Origin: Paracyclopina nana
Taxonomy: Eukaryota; Arthropoda; Copepoda; Cyclopoida; Cyclopettidae
NCBI GenBank assembly: GCA_019096065.1
Contig: JAGUCH010000006.1
Location: forward strand, 6,530,001 to 6,594,000
Length of the DNA stretch: 64,000 nt
Reading direction: 5' to 3'
Positions within the stretch are counted from its first letter, which is position 1. Each line of letters begins with the position of its first letter. Shown here in pieces: positions 10,013 to 21,190 of this stretch. Below the pieces are notes generated by a model that was not told the DNA's origin, did no database searches, and saw only the letters and a program-made list of their open reading frames with translations. Made by a program: the position numbers and the translations under genes.

Positions 10013-12104
10013 ACTTCCGTTTTGCCAAAGAGAAACTCTCTAAGACTCAACTTGTCCTTCCGTTTCGTCTAAGAGATTAATCTCTAAGACTCAACTTGTT
10101 TTTTGTACTAAGTCAACACAAATGCTAACTTTTCGTACAAGGCTACTTCGCACGACTTAAAAGCACTAGGCCTCTAATCGTACTCAATTAAAAGCTAAAA
10201 GCTTCTAATCGTAAGACTGTTCAAAGCACAGTTAGCTTCCTACCTACGCCGGTCAAGTGACTCGGAGGTAAGGTTGCATTTGCTATGACAAGTTTTTATT
10301 TCAATGATTAAGACCACTTTTACCTAAAGCAGTCTTCACCAAAGACACACACGCACACAAATATACACACACACACACACACACAGGAATAGAGATGAGC
10401 ACTTGCTCAGAAGAGATTACCAAACCTAGGCACCAGATGTCCAACAGAATCCTAAGTGCCCACAAGCTGAAAAACAAGGGTTGCATTCACTTTTACCAAT
10501 TATGAACGCCACTAAGCTGAGCAAGCTCAACAAAGTGAAAGGAAAAGTTTCTCTCACACACACGCATGCATACACTAACAACGCCTGCCCAAGCGCGCAC
10601 TCCTGCGCCCCAGGTAAGCTCTGGTCCAGAACACCATGCACTTTCCAAGGTGGCTTCCACCCCAAGCTCCATGCATGTCCTACGCGCTCCAGGTTTTTTT
10701 TTTTTTTTATCTTCCATCTGCTTCAGCTCATAACGGGTTCAACTTTCCAAAATGGCTTCCATCTTGAGCTCCATTGAATCCATTAAAGCCCACAGGGGCA
10801 ATGACACGCATGCCACCACCCGGCCACCATTTCCGGCTGCTTGGCTCCCATCTTCCAGCTTGAACCAAGCAAGGACGTCCCCACGGGCCTTCTCCCTTAG
10901 GAAATGGTAGTACCAGGCCACACAAAGTAGGAAACTTGTATGGCTAGGGTCCATGGAATTGTCTTCACAAACTAGGGCTGTCCATTATTAGTCACAATCT
11001 TTAGGCACAACCTCTAAATGTGGCAACGATGCGGAATGTACGTGCGTCTTTTTCATTGCATTTACCGCTAGCCCACACATAGACACTCCCATCGGGATGG
11101 CCTTCTTGGCTCGTCAGCCTCAGGACTTTTACAGTATTGACACACCCCAGTCGCAACTAAGGTGCCGCCCAACCATCGCAGCCTCGCCCTCGGCAATTCA
11201 CAGCCACAAATGGGTACCTTCAGGACGCATCCATCCAGCATTTTCCAGGACTTTTCTTTGGTCTTCAAACCACTAGAGAGAAAGTGATCAAGTATCCCTC
11301 CGGGGCCTCCAAAATGGTGTGCGACCGGTACGCCTTCTAGAACCTAGGAAGGTTTCAAAGCATCGGTTCAAGTCTAGTACCAGTCCGCAGCACCGGAGCT
11401 GCCAGGTCTCACAAGCCGCAGTGCAGAGGCCGCAGCCTCACGTACTCTGCTCCTGGCAAGGAACCTCTCGGCACGCTTATGTACAGTTGACCAGTGGTTA
11501 AGTCTCGCCCTTTCACCCTGATCATTCCAGGGATCGGGACCTCGCTATGAGTCTGAGCACTAATATACTTCATTAAGGTCTGGTGGTATTTTCTATTCAT
11601 TAGCTGGCACAACACAACATAACAGCTGCTTCTAATCAGAGCTCAAAACAATATATATGACAATAAAGTTTCTTCTCTGTGGCTGTTTCTTCAGTACTGT
11701 ACTCTTCAAACTTGGTGAGGATCTTCAGGCTTCAGCTGCTAGCAGAGTTCACCCCAGTCAACCTCCTGCAGTGAGGTTGACATGTTGTTTCTCTGAGGTC
11801 CCCTGAAGAACTCCCTTCTCTTTCCTTTTCTCCTTCACTCATTGGCAGTGCACTCTCTTCATCTCAAGGCTGGCCCAGCTGGTCCAGGTAGCTTCATAGT
11901 ATTCACAGCTACTATATAGCAGTATGTAGCATGTGAAGCAGAATTTGGCAAGGCAACCAGCCACCTGTGAAGCATGATGAAATGAAGGCAAGGTTGTGTG
12001 GTCCAAGTTGATACTGTTGCGCTGAATAGTCATCTTCTTCTTCCTTTCTTTTCCTATCCTTCCTTGCACCAAAGGCTATGATGGAACTCGTTGTCCATCA
12101 GCAT
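10013..12104. other. Intergenic stretch without a recognised gene
   Basis: Contains the short duplicated TCTCTAAGACTCAACTT segment at its left edge and a (CA)n tract at 10365-10384. Overlapping short frames on both strands between 10300 and 11600 lack start context, splice signals or protein-like composition. I see no gene. Confidence 0.5.
10365..10384. repeat. (CA)n microsatellite
   Basis: A perfect run of about ten AC dinucleotides, preceded by imperfect ACACAC stretches from about 10345. Confidence 0.95.
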
Positions 12105-12375
12105 CAAGAGGCTGCATCACAGAGGCCGCATCATGGAGGCCGCATCACGCAAGCCGCATCATGCAGGCTGCATCACGGAAGCCGCATCACGGAGGCCCCG
12201 CATCACGGAGGCCACATCACAGACACCGCAGGCCGCATCTCGCAGCCTGCATTACGCAAACTCAAATAGTGATGGTGACCTGATCTTTGCCTCATGCAAT
12301 CATGGAAACCGCATAATGGAGGATGCATCACGGGGGCCGCATCACTCAGACGGCATCACAGAGGCAGCATTATGC
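12105..12375 (+). repeat. GCATCACGGAGGCC minisatellite
   Basis: Degenerate head-to-tail copies of a unit of about 14-17 bases, with the core GCATCA(C/T)GGAGGCC and variants such as GCATCATGCAGGCT. An open frame of 117 residues across it comes from the repeat and is not a credible gene. Confidence 0.85.
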
Positions 12376-12384
12376 AGGCTAAGT

Positions 12385-12665
12385 ATGCCTCCTTCATTCA
12401 AACTTAATACTTCAAATATGAATTGCTTTCCTAAGGAGAGCTAGTGAGTTTTGTCTGTGAATGACCCCTAGTCATTGGCTAGCAACTTTTCCTGGCAGGC
12501 TCATTAAGGATGTCTAAGTTGCGTCCTTTATGCAAACTTAATACTCTAAATGTGAATTGTTTTCTTTAGGAGCTATACTTAGGGAGAACTAGTGAGTTTT
12601 GTCTGCGAATGACGGCTAGTCATTGGCTTAGCAACTTGTCCTTGCAGACTCATTTATAGGGATAA
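12385..12665 (+). repeat. Tandem duplication of about 140 bp
   Basis: The block from about 12404 (CTTAATACTTCAAATATGAA) to 12500 (CTAGTGAGTTTTGTCTG, then TAGTCATTGGCT) recurs from about 12537 to 12650 with substitutions and a roughly 14-base indel. Two divergent direct copies. Confidence 0.75.
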
Positions 12666-13305
12666 TGACGTGTGAACCAGGCTATAAATCAATTCATAAA
12701 CTGCTGTCTAATAGTTTTGTGAAGTTTTTTATACCTTGGGTATTACCATTAATTGACCATATTTTAGAAACATCAATAATCATGTAGAATAAAAGCACCA
12801 AAAAATTTTCATAAATCACCATGTTGCTTTCAAAAGAGCAGTGTTTGTAGTTCCACAAACTGCTGCTTCCATGATAAATTGTATTTAATTAGCTATATAT
12901 TTTTTAGTCTAGCTCAGATCAAGAATTTCCATCAATGCAATGTAAAACAGAAATGAGCCACACTTGTAACTCCTGGCTACCAGCGAAGCATGCTTCCTAT
13001 TTCTTTTTAAAATAAAGGGCTACTTTCAAACTTCTCCGTAGGCCCGCCCTCCGCTGTCCATTTATGGACGCCTTTACCTTGTTAGTAGTGTGCGGTATTT
13101 AGTAGTGTGCGTTGCGTTGCATTTGTGTGCGGTATTTAGTATGTACCCAAAAAAACCAATTTTCCGCGTCACCCTCGATTTTTTGCTTTAGTGCAGGGGC
13201 AAGGGCAGCTAATGTTACTTAACAACCTGGGCAAAACGATATGTTACAATAACTTTCCGACAACAGGGGAAAATACTTTGAAATAATCTCGCAACCTTTC
13301 GCTTT
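12666..13305. other. Intergenic, no gene seen
   Basis: AT-rich sequence with a short imperfect repeat of GTGTGCGGTATTTAGTA around 13085-13145. Nothing else recognised. Confidence 0.5.
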
Positions 13306-13771
13306 TCACAACTTCAGCTTCTTACTTTTTTCGTTGCCAATTTGCGCGAGTTGTTCACCTGAAAACCACCCATTAAATTGAGCTAATTGCACAAATCCAT
13401 TCATTTTTATTATTTCGTCCATTAAAAGTTTATGCTGCTTCGCCAGTGATTTCCATTTCTTCTTCAGCTGGAGAAGGAATTCCGCCGTAAGGTCCAAAAT
13501 TTGAGTGGCCCCGATCGGAGCAGAGCACGCGAATCTTCATGAAATTAAGCCACGCCCCCATGGGTGTGGCCGGATCGCACCACTCAGGCACCTCTAACTC
13601 TTCTCCGCCCTCCCCGCCTGTTGGCTCCTCCTCCTCCACAGGGGGCGCGGCAGGAGGCTCTTCTTGTCGGCCCCGCCTTTTGATCACCGATGCTCCTCCA
13701 AACTTTTGCGATCTGGAATGTAAAATATTAGAGCTCTTTCCTACTGAGCTAGGCAAAGCTCCAAGGAGCAA
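13306..13771 (-). other. Two overlapping ORFs of unknown nature, possible relic
   Basis: From 13771 to 13430 one minus frame is rich in Pro and Glu (a PPAAPPVEEEEPTGGEGGEE stretch) and carries a WCDPATPMGAWLNFMKIR segment. Downstream, a second frame (to 13306) encodes a basic helical segment containing FLLQLKKKWKSLAKQHKLL. The two overlap around 13430-13530, and the helical frame is closed upstream by TGA near 13534. Local GC content is higher than in the flanks. It could be a decayed transposon or host exon; I cannot name it. Confidence 0.25.
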
Positions 13772-13782
13772 GGCACAAGATC

Positions 13783-13860
13783 CTTCAACATTAGGCAGCT
13801 GAGCTTAAGCAAGGTAACTTTGATTGGCCATTTCTCAACTGATTGGAATGCCTAATCACT
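13783..13860 (+). repeat. Truncated left arm of the GGTGGATCC fold-back family
   Basis: Starting at about 13787, CATTAGGCAGCTGAGCTTAA is the same as the left arm of the element at 14950, without its GGTGGATCCCAC tip. It lies directly left of a full copy, so it is probably an older copy cut by the later insertion. Confidence 0.6.
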
Positions 13861-13873
13861 GATACAATCAAAA

Positions 13874-14234
13874 GGTGGATCCCACAACATAGCCAGCTGG
13901 GCTTAAGCAAAAGCAAGGTAACTTTGATTGCATATTTCTCAGCAACAACTTCTCAGCTGATTCGAGCCAAAATTGCTAGGATTCATCGGAGTGGCCTTAT
14001 AATTGGTGTTGAGTGCAAATCCGAGGCTGCTAAGTGGTACCCAATCTCCCTTTGCTTAACCCAGCTTTGCTTTGCTGAAAACCAATCTTTTGAATATGAC
14101 CTCGGATTTGGACTGAATTAGGCATGAACAATTATAAGGCAACTCTACCAATTTTGGCTCGAATCAGTTGAGAAGCTGCTGAGAGTTACTTTGCTTTTGC
14201 TTAAGCTTAGCTGCCTTATGTTGTGGGATCCACC
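13874..14234. mobile_element. GGTGGATCCCAC fold-back MITE, copy 1
   Basis: Starts GGTGGATCCCACAACAT and ends ATGTTGTGGGATCCACC. The arms (AGCTGGGCTTAAGC... and ...GCTTAAGCTTAGCTG) stay complementary far into the element. The left flank CAAAA recurs directly right of the element, consistent with a short target duplication (3-5 bp, exact length ambiguous). No coding capacity. Confidence 0.85.
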
Positions 14235-14949
14235 CAAAAGATCAAAGCAAAGCTGAGCTAGGCGATACAAAATTGGTCAGCCTCGGGTATGCTTGATCAA
14301 CCCTTATGAATCCCACCACCAATTGCCTTTGCTCAGCTACCCAATGTTCATTTATCTATCAGCTGGCTGGCGCCAAACTCCTCATGCATGAGGATGTCAT
14401 GGCCAATGTCCACCCCGAATCTGGTTGAGATCCGCGGCAGATTTACCGGCCGGAACCAAATTCGTGATGGATACGTGCCAAAGATGAGCCTTAAGTAAAG
14501 CCGCTTATGAGACCGAGCAGTGATACCTTTTCTCGTTCCTTTGAAGTCTTCTCGCCTGACTTTCCCCCGGTGCCAAACAGGCGAGAAGGGCGAGCACCAA
14601 AAGAAGCGAAATCTTCATGGCGTTATCTGCAAAAAGACTTTAATGCAATTTTGAAAGCCAGCAATTTTCCTTTCACCTTAGGAAGAAGCGAGACAATCAC
14701 TAATTACCACAAGTGAATCTTCTCCTCAAGTGGGACCAATGGCAACGTTCGCCCGCTTTTATAGCCCGAATTCGGGCGCCGTCGTCTAGCTCGTGTGCTT
14801 GGTCTGAGCCATCACGCACCATGCTTGTCGATTGTGTGGCCGATGATCGCCTTCTTTTGGGCCTGTTTCCAAAAAGCCATGTGAATCAATACTTTTAACT
14901 TGGCTAATCATATAGTCAAGTTAAGTTAGGGCAAAAAATTGAGCTTAGA
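14235..14949. other. Intergenic between fold-back copies
   Basis: No supported gene. The short open frames here lack start or splice context. GC content is a little higher at 14380-14830. Confidence 0.45.
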
Positions 14950-15240
14950 GGTGGATCCCACAACATTAGGCAGCTAAGCTGAAGCAAAAGCAAAGTAACT
15001 TAGATTGCAAATTTCTCAGCATTGGTAGGATTCATCAGAGTTGCCTTATAATTGTTCATGCCTAGTTCAGTCCAAATCCAAGGTCACATTCAAAAGATTG
15101 GTTTTAAGCAAAGCAAAGCTGGGTTAAGCAAAGGGAGATTGGGTATAACCACTTAGCAGCCTCGGATTTGCACTCAACAACAATTATAAGGCAACTCTGA
15201 TGAATCCTTGCTTAAGCTTAGCTATGTTGCGGGATCCACC
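14950..15240. mobile_element. GGTGGATCCCAC fold-back MITE, copy 2
   Basis: The same inverted ends as copy 1, with a substitution in the right tip (GCGGGATCCACC). Taking AGGTGG...CCACCT as the element, TAG flanks it on both sides (left ...CTTAG, right TAGGTC), a 3-bp duplication. The interior shares AGTTGCCTTATAATTGTTCA with the other copies. Confidence 0.85.
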
Positions 15241-15312
15241 TTAGGTCTACTCCGTTCCTGTCATTTATCTATGTTGGTCGACCCAAGCTTTGCTTACTTT
15301 TATGCAGTACAG

Positions 15313-15995
15313 TTAAGTTGCCAATCTGAGCTTGGCTACAAAAAGAGTCCTCAGCAACTGAAGCTTGCTCCATAAGCCAGAGGAGGAACACACTTTTGCA
15401 TTAGATGGCGCTTTTTTTGCATATATGGGAAAACTGCTATGCGCGAAACTTGTCACGTTCCAAAAGCCAAACATTTTTTTCGATCGTCTATGCAGCGCAG
15501 CCATTTGAGTCAAGTGTAATTAACTGAGAAAAGCTAATCAGCATAGCATTAACGTAGCTAAAACCAGCTTGGCTAGAACATGTACTAGGACTATTTCTTG
15601 CAAGCTTGACTAAAAATTGGTATGTGGGATCGCCCCATATCCACAATAGTTGGAATTGGGGCCAATTGTTGACACCTAGCAGATTCTGATTCCTTATTGC
15701 GCCATCGAATAAAACTAATTTAGCGTCCGCTCGATTATCCGAGTCAGCCTTGGACGCCCAGCCAGAAATGTAATAAAGCAAGGTAGATTGATGTTGCATC
15801 ATGCGAGATTCAGCAACATCGGTGAAAAAAGGTAATCCTGCCATAATTGTGCCAACATTCATGACAACAAGCTCGGAGAGGAAAAATCCAAGGACGCAAA
15901 CGACAGGATTTCCTAGGCGTAAAAAATGAAGCAATTCTTGTTGCCATGAAGAATCGGAATTTCAGCGAATTGTGCTTGAATCCGCTGCATAACAA
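15313..15995 (-). pseudogene. Decayed DDE transposase, possibly PIF/Harbinger-like
   Basis: Minus-strand fragments in two frames (15934-15488 and 15513-15313) carry features I associate with the DDE superfamily endonuclease of PIF/Harbinger elements: LVLFDGAIRNQN, then WIWGDPTYQFLV (compare the family's GD-x-x-Y-x-L block), and further on KKMFGFWNVTSF followed by SNAKVCSSSGLW, which resembles the family's conserved C-terminal region. Start, catalytic residues and frame are incomplete, so it is dead. It lies between two fold-back MITEs that could have been moved by such an enzyme. The family call is an inference from short motifs. Confidence 0.35.
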
Positions 15996-16653
15996 CAGCG
16001 CAATAACAGGTGCTAATTCACCTTCGTAGTCAAAAATGCGCCATCTAGTGATCTAACCATGCGCATCCCTGGCGTACGTAGCTTCTATTCAGTCAACCCT
16101 TGCGTGCGAGAGTTGGCCATCGAAATTTGTGGCGATGCAACAACAACCATTTTTTGGTCATGTAACGGCAGCGAGCTTTTTAGTGTCTTCCCAAATATGC
16201 AGGATGCCTCGCCGAAAGCGGAGTGGGAAAGCTGAGCGGTTCATGAGATCACAAGTTCGCCTTTGGCGGGATATTCTGCGCGTGCAACCAAATGTGAGGG
16301 TAAAATACTGCATTTAGGTCACATAAAATATGGCGCTATGACGTATCTTGCAGCCAATTTAGGCGCGCTACACGTGAAAATATTTCTTCGTTGCATCAGC
16401 CATCAAATATGGTCAAACCCGAGCGCTACTTGACTAGCCCGAGCGAGCGAGTGCTAAGAAACACAAATCTGCCGCGACAACATTGTTTAATCCAAAGGCA
16501 GTGTTCAGCTGCATCGTGTGTGGTCGACATTTTGGCCGACTATCTAAGTGGGAAAAAGTCCAAAGTGCTATTTAAGTCATCTTGCATGCTAATAGGGCCA
16601 AAAAAGACTGTTACCAAAGCAAAGCTTTAAAGCACTACAGAAAGAGGGCATAA

Positions 16654-17418
16654 GGTGGATCCCACAACATTAGCTTGTTCTCATAAAACTCAGTAAGGCA
16701 GGCGGTAAGCAAAGCAAGGCACTTTGGAAGCTCATAACTCAGTAAGTATTGAGCCGATTGGAACCAAATTTGGAGAGATTCGTAAGAGCGTATTGAAGAA
16801 TCTTCATGCCAATTTTCATCCGGATCGGAGGTCTCTAAGGAGGTGGCTGATTTTTCTCCTTTGCTTAACTGATTTGCCTCACTTTCAGTAAGGCGACCTT
16901 AGCGTCCTCCAATCCGGATGAAAATTGGCATGAAGATTCTTCAATACGTCCTCATGAATTCCTCCAAATTTGGTTCCAGTCGGACGAGTAGATGCTGAGA
17001 TATAAGCGCGCAAAGTGCCTTGCTTACCTTATAGAAATGTTTATGAGAACAAGCTATTAGGCAGCTAAGCTTAAGCAAAAAGCAAAGTAACTTTGATTGC
17101 GAATCTCTCAGCAACTTCTCAACTGATTCGAACCAAAATTGGTAGGATTCATCAGAGTTGCCTCATAATTGTTCATGCCTAATTCAGTCCAAATCCGAGG
17201 TCACATTCAAAAGATTGGTTTTAAGCAAAGCAAAGCTGGATTAAGCAAAGGGAAATTGGGTGCCACTTAGCAGCCTCGGATTTGCACTATATTTGACAAC
17301 AACAATTGATGATTCCTACCAATTTTGGTTTGAATCAACTGAGAAGTTGCTGAGAAATATGCAATCAAAGTTACCTTGCTTTTGCTTAAGCTTAGCTGGC
17401 TATGTTGTGGGATCCACC
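16654..17418. mobile_element. GGTGGATCCCAC fold-back MITE, copy 3, interrupted
   Basis: It has the same tips as copies 1 and 2, with TAA on both outer sides. The left arm is cut after CACAACATT by a 384-bp unrelated MITE (16672-17055), and the arm resumes at ATTAGGCAGCTAAGC. Copy 2 shows the uninterrupted site, so the order of insertion is clear. Confidence 0.9.
16672..17055. mobile_element. AGCTTGTTCTCAT MITE, copy 1, 384 bp, nested
   Basis: Perfect terminal repeats AGCTTGTTCTCAT / ATGAGAACAAGCT, flanked by ATT on both sides (16669-16671 and 17056-17058). The halves are complementary over most of the length, so the whole element can fold into one hairpin. A second copy of identical length is at 36628-37011. 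Confidence 0.92.
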
Positions 17419-18960
17419 TAATGGCTCAAATCGATCAACGATTTTGGCGATCTACGTATGACACTACGTGTTCAGCAAATGATGCTCCAGTTTTTGGGAC
17501 GGGCATGAATGATGAATATTGTATTTTTGAGGCTGTAACCTGACATGAGAAAAATTGCTGATGGCTCAAAAAAAGTAATCTCATTTTTAATATATCATGC
17601 ATCAAAATACTTACTATGACTGCTATGCAAAAGCTGGTGATATTTTGGTACAAAAGCAAACAAAAAGCAAATTTATTGATTTTTCAATGCTGTTTGATAT
17701 TCCGCCAAAATGCCGAGCAAAACATGCAGCTGACAAGAGCCTTTTCCAAAAACAATAGAATTGCCTACAAAGAAGCGCAAGCGAACAAAACTGAAATATT
17801 GCAAAAACTAATTAACAACGAAAGACAAAAAGACGAAGAAGAAGCTTGATAAAAGACGCATGGAATTCCAATCATTTGAAAACTAAAACAGTATCAGCGG
17901 AAAAAGCCACTAGCATTACCGCGAGGAGCTTAGAAGCCGTGCGCGCGGGTGAAAAGTGAGATCTTTGTCTCTGTTTCCCATGATTTGAACCATAATTGAG
18001 GGCCTGTTCACGTATTATTCAAAGATAAATGATCGATTATCTTTTTTTGCGCTCAAACCACAACCTGCAAAGAACCGATCCTCTTTTTTTGGGGGGCGAT
18101 CGAAGAAGATTCTAATCCAGCTTTTTGGTCTTTTTTTTTCGGATCTCATGCGACAACAAGCCTTGCTGAAAAAAGCTAGCTTTTTCGAATTTGCATGCCT
18201 TTTGGGGGCTTCCTTTTCACCGAATTATTGGGCCTTTGTGAGGCAGGTGAAAGAAAAGTTGATTGAATTTCACCCGTGGTAATCAGCAAAAAGGCTGCTT
18301 CATTGCAAATGCAGCGAATAAATAACGCAATCTAGCTCAATACGTGGTAAGTAACATCCAGCTTAAAAAATTACAAAAGCTGGGTTCCACACATGGAACA
18401 TCTCGCTAACACCGAGACAAATCAATATTTCACAAGCAAAGTGGTTTCCTTTGTCATCCTACGCTTGGAACTTGGAGAGCTCAAAAGTAAGAATCAATTG
18501 AAGCCAACCAAAAAAGCTGATGTTTAATTTCTTTTTATCAGAGCGAGCCTGAAACGATTATATTACGGCAAGCATATTCTTCAAGCTCAGCCAGGGTAAG
18601 CTAGACACTTCCAAGGCTCTTTCTTGATGTCCCGCCAAACTCCGAAGATATCAGAGGATATCATAGCAAGTGCGAAATTGGGTTGAGATCCGACTCATCG
18701 AGATTCTGAAAAAAGGCTGAGCAAGGCCATGTTAAAAAAGCCTCTGTATACTATGGCCCTAATTTTTCACCGCAATATGCCTTTCACTTAAAAGTATTTG
18801 AAAATATTTGGTACGGATCAACCTACTCTTTGCTACCGCCAAAACTTGATTATCGCTGGTCCCAAGAGCTACACTTAAAATTAGATAACTTGATTTTGAA
18901 TGGGATGAAGATGCGCGCGCGCGCTCTTTTTACGTGCATTATGCATGGTGGAATAGCGGT
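17419..18960. other. Intergenic, no gene seen
   Basis: Short frames only. At about 18002, GGGCCTGTTCACGTATTATT resembles the tip of the MITE at 33390 and may be a solo end. A (GC)n-rich run lies at 18911-18924. Confidence 0.45.
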
Positions 18961-18961
18961 C

Positions 18962-18970
18962 TATATAAAA
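18962..18970 (+). promoter_or_regulatory. TATA box of the secreted-peptide gene
   Basis: TATATAAAA ends 34 bases before the first ATG (19005). Transcription would start near 18992-18998 (AATATTCACT), leaving a leader of only about 10 bases before the first ATG. Confidence 0.7.
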
Positions 18971-19004
18971 AAGTGAGAGGCCTCTGAAAGCAATATTCAC
19001 TCGC

Positions 19005-19331
19005 ATGGAGAGGAGAGCCATGAAAAGACCACCAAATCTCGGCTGGGTGGTCGTTTTACTCCTGTGCTTCTTTGCTTGTCGTCACCTGACTTGGGCCGAG
19101 TACGTGCCCAATTGGATTGCTCAATCGTACAGGTATCAGCGGGATCAGCAGCTACCGGAAGAAGACGGCTGGCAGGAAAAGAGGCCCAGCGTCCAAATGT
19201 ACTACCATCGGCCGCTCGGCGAGGAGCCCCCAAAGTGGTATTTCGACGAGTTTCGCCGGTCCACCCGTCAATCCGCTCTGCCCATCATTCGACTGCGCAG
19301 AAATGGCAAGCTTAGAGTCATTCGCTTGTGA
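19005..19331 (+). CDS. Small secreted peptide precursor, 108 aa
   Basis: A single-exon gene with a TATA box just upstream and an AATAAA at 19394-19399. The product has a clear signal peptide: basic start (MERRAMKRP), hydrophobic core WVVVLLLCFFAC, likely cleavage after LTWA. The mature part is about 75 residues, rich in Tyr, Trp, Arg and Pro, without Cys apart from the signal peptide. Basic sites EKR (about residue 61), FRR and LRR could be prohormone-convertase sites, giving for example a segment from PSVQMYY to FDEF and a segment ending PIIRL. No Gly-basic amidation site is certain (NGK is possible). It looks like a neuropeptide or hormone precursor, but matches no family I know. ATG at 19020 (second Met) is an alternative start because the first is very close to the cap. 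Confidence 0.7.
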   Translation: MERRAMKRPPNLGWVVVLLLCFFACRHLTWAEYVPNWIAQSYRYQRDQQLPEEDGWQEKRPSVQMYYHRPLGEEPPKWYFDEFRRSTRQSALPIIRLRRNGKLRVIRL

Positions 19332-19393
19332 CTGTAAAAAATCCTAACAGCTTGACGAGTCCATTAAACATGACATGTAACAATGAGGAACGA

Positions 19394-19399
19394 ATAAAA
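19394..19399 (+). terminator. Poly(A) signal of the secreted-peptide gene
   Basis: AATAAA 63 bases after the stop codon, in the right place for a compact single-exon transcript. Confidence 0.6.
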
Positions 19400-19526
19400 A
19401 ACTGGTTCACGCAAGCATCGTTGAATTCTGGACAAACGAAATCTCTCGCGAAAAGCCGTCAAAATCACTACAAGAATCTCGTGAGGTGACTTTTTAGTAT
19501 AATAATAAATAGAGGATGGAAGCACA

Positions 19527-21190
19527 TCATGAGTCATCGAACGTCATGCGATCCGGTCCGTGGTTCTTCATGTATCTCCTGTACTGCTTGTATCTTCCAG
19601 AGTTGGCCATTTTGGCTCGCATCTCGTCCTCCTTTTGCTGCTTCCAGCTCGTGAAGTTGCCCTTGATCCACAGCTCTTGGTGAAGAAAGCTCTCGTGCTC
19701 ATCCGCAAGCGCCTGAAACAATCAGTGCGATTATTGAAGCCAAATCGTAGGCAAGTGAAGCAAGGAATTTTATGCTCTGAGGCTCTGGGCTACGCAACAA
19801 TAAGGACCTTCTTCGCTGAGATTCTTCAGAAAAGGCTGACTTCCTAATATTAAAATAGCAGAAAATATATCGGGTATCCTGTAATTTGCTAGAAAAAGCA
19901 GAGCCAATTGATTTCAAAACTTTTTCGGACCTTCTCCAATTATGAATTTTGACTCAAAGCTGGCACCTGGAGGAAAATTGGAGAATCTAGAAGCTGGCAA
20001 AAATATTTTGATGTTGACTCAAGAGCCTTTGATGATTTGATCTTAATCATGACTTACGTCGAATTGGCCTTGGCTGAGCTTCATGAACTTTCTGATGACG
20101 TAGAGCTTCTCCGCTTGGCCATACTCTTGCTGCTGGATGCCAAACTTCCACAGCCATCGCGCGTAAAAGTAGGTCCACCTGGCGAGCGTCCAGGGCAAGA
20201 CGATGAGCTGGATCCAGAGGATGTCCATGACGTTGGGCTTTGCATATCCGCCCCGAATGTCCATCTTTTCCTCGACAACCTGGCGAATGATCCGCTCCTC
20301 CTCCTCCTTGATTTGCTCCTTCGTCTTGCCCTTGTGGGCCTTTCTGTCGGCCTTGAGCATGCCTGAGGAGAGCAAGCGTTTGACCGGCAGCTATGGGCAA
20401 TGGAAACAGCAGTACCTTCCTCCTTGGCGATTTGAGCGGCCTGAATGCGATACTTGGGCATGGCCACCAGGTACTTGATGGCCTCCTCGTAGTTGGTCCA
20501 GGCGGAGTAATACTGCACAGCTGAGATGACCGAAATGGTGACCGCGATCACGATCCGGACGTCCACCTTGGGCGCCATGCGGCGCCTGTAGTAGCGGTAG
20601 TAGTTGCTCCACATCTCCTCGGGATGCTCCAGCATGTAGTTGTACTCGTCGCGAGACTCATCCTCCTTGAGCACTTCATACCTTAAAATAATTGCCCATT
20701 TTCAGCTCAATCGAACGCAGCAGAGCAAACTTGTTACTTCATTACTAGCGTCGCCAATTAAGGGGCCAATTTCTCGCTAACTAATTGCCGAAGGCTATAA
20801 AACTACGCTATTTTTTGTGAGTAACACTGAAAATTGCTCGTGGCTCAGCTCAAGAATCTTCTCCATCGCTTGGCTAATTCAACTTACGCGGCCGCAATGA
20901 GCAGGAACTGTTTCTCCGCGGCCTCTTTCTCCTCCGGATGGCGGAACCGATCCGGATGCGATTTGCCCGCGAGCTTGCGGTAAATTTTCCCCAGCTCCGA
21001 TTTCTGGAAGGTGTCCCGCGTGATGCCCAGCACTGGAAAAAAATGATTAGGTTGGTGCACTGACAAAATAGCTTTCTTCACCTTCGTAGCAGTTTTGGTC
21101 GCCGCAGTACAAATCCTGCATTGGCGGCTGGCACTGAGCAACATCGCTCGCTAACAAAACAACAAAGAGCAAATGACAGAAATGCTCCAT
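19527..21190 (-). CDS. DNAJC25: DnaJ homologue subfamily C member 25 (DNAJC25), five exons
   Basis: Exons on the minus strand: 21190-21082, 21032-20888, 20681-20416, 20362-20058, 19712-19527. All introns are GT-AG (49, 206, 53 and 345 bp); the coding sum is 1011 bases, 336 residues. Residues 1-20 form a signal peptide (MEHFCHLLFVVLLASDVAQC). The J domain begins at LYCGDQNCYEVLG and has HPD at 62-64. HPEEMWSNYYRYYRRRMAPK leads into a membrane helix at about 126-146, and a second helix lies at about 217-240. The C-terminus MKNHGPDRMTF is typical of the family. Human DNAJC25 is 360 residues, so this is full length. J proteins stimulate Hsp70 ATPase through HPD; here at the ER membrane with a lumenal J domain, by family inference. 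Its last exon converges on the secreted-peptide gene, about 130 bases from that gene's poly(A) signal. Confidence 0.95.

Noticed and set aside
12091-12444. 117-residue ORF over the GCATCAC repeats
   Set aside because: Composition is dictated by the minisatellite (Arg, His, Ala, Ser repeats); no gene signals.
20043-20400. Several overlapping ORFs within the DNAJC25 region
   Set aside because: Alternative frames of the real exons; only one set of frames joins across GT-AG introns into the DNAJC25 sequence.
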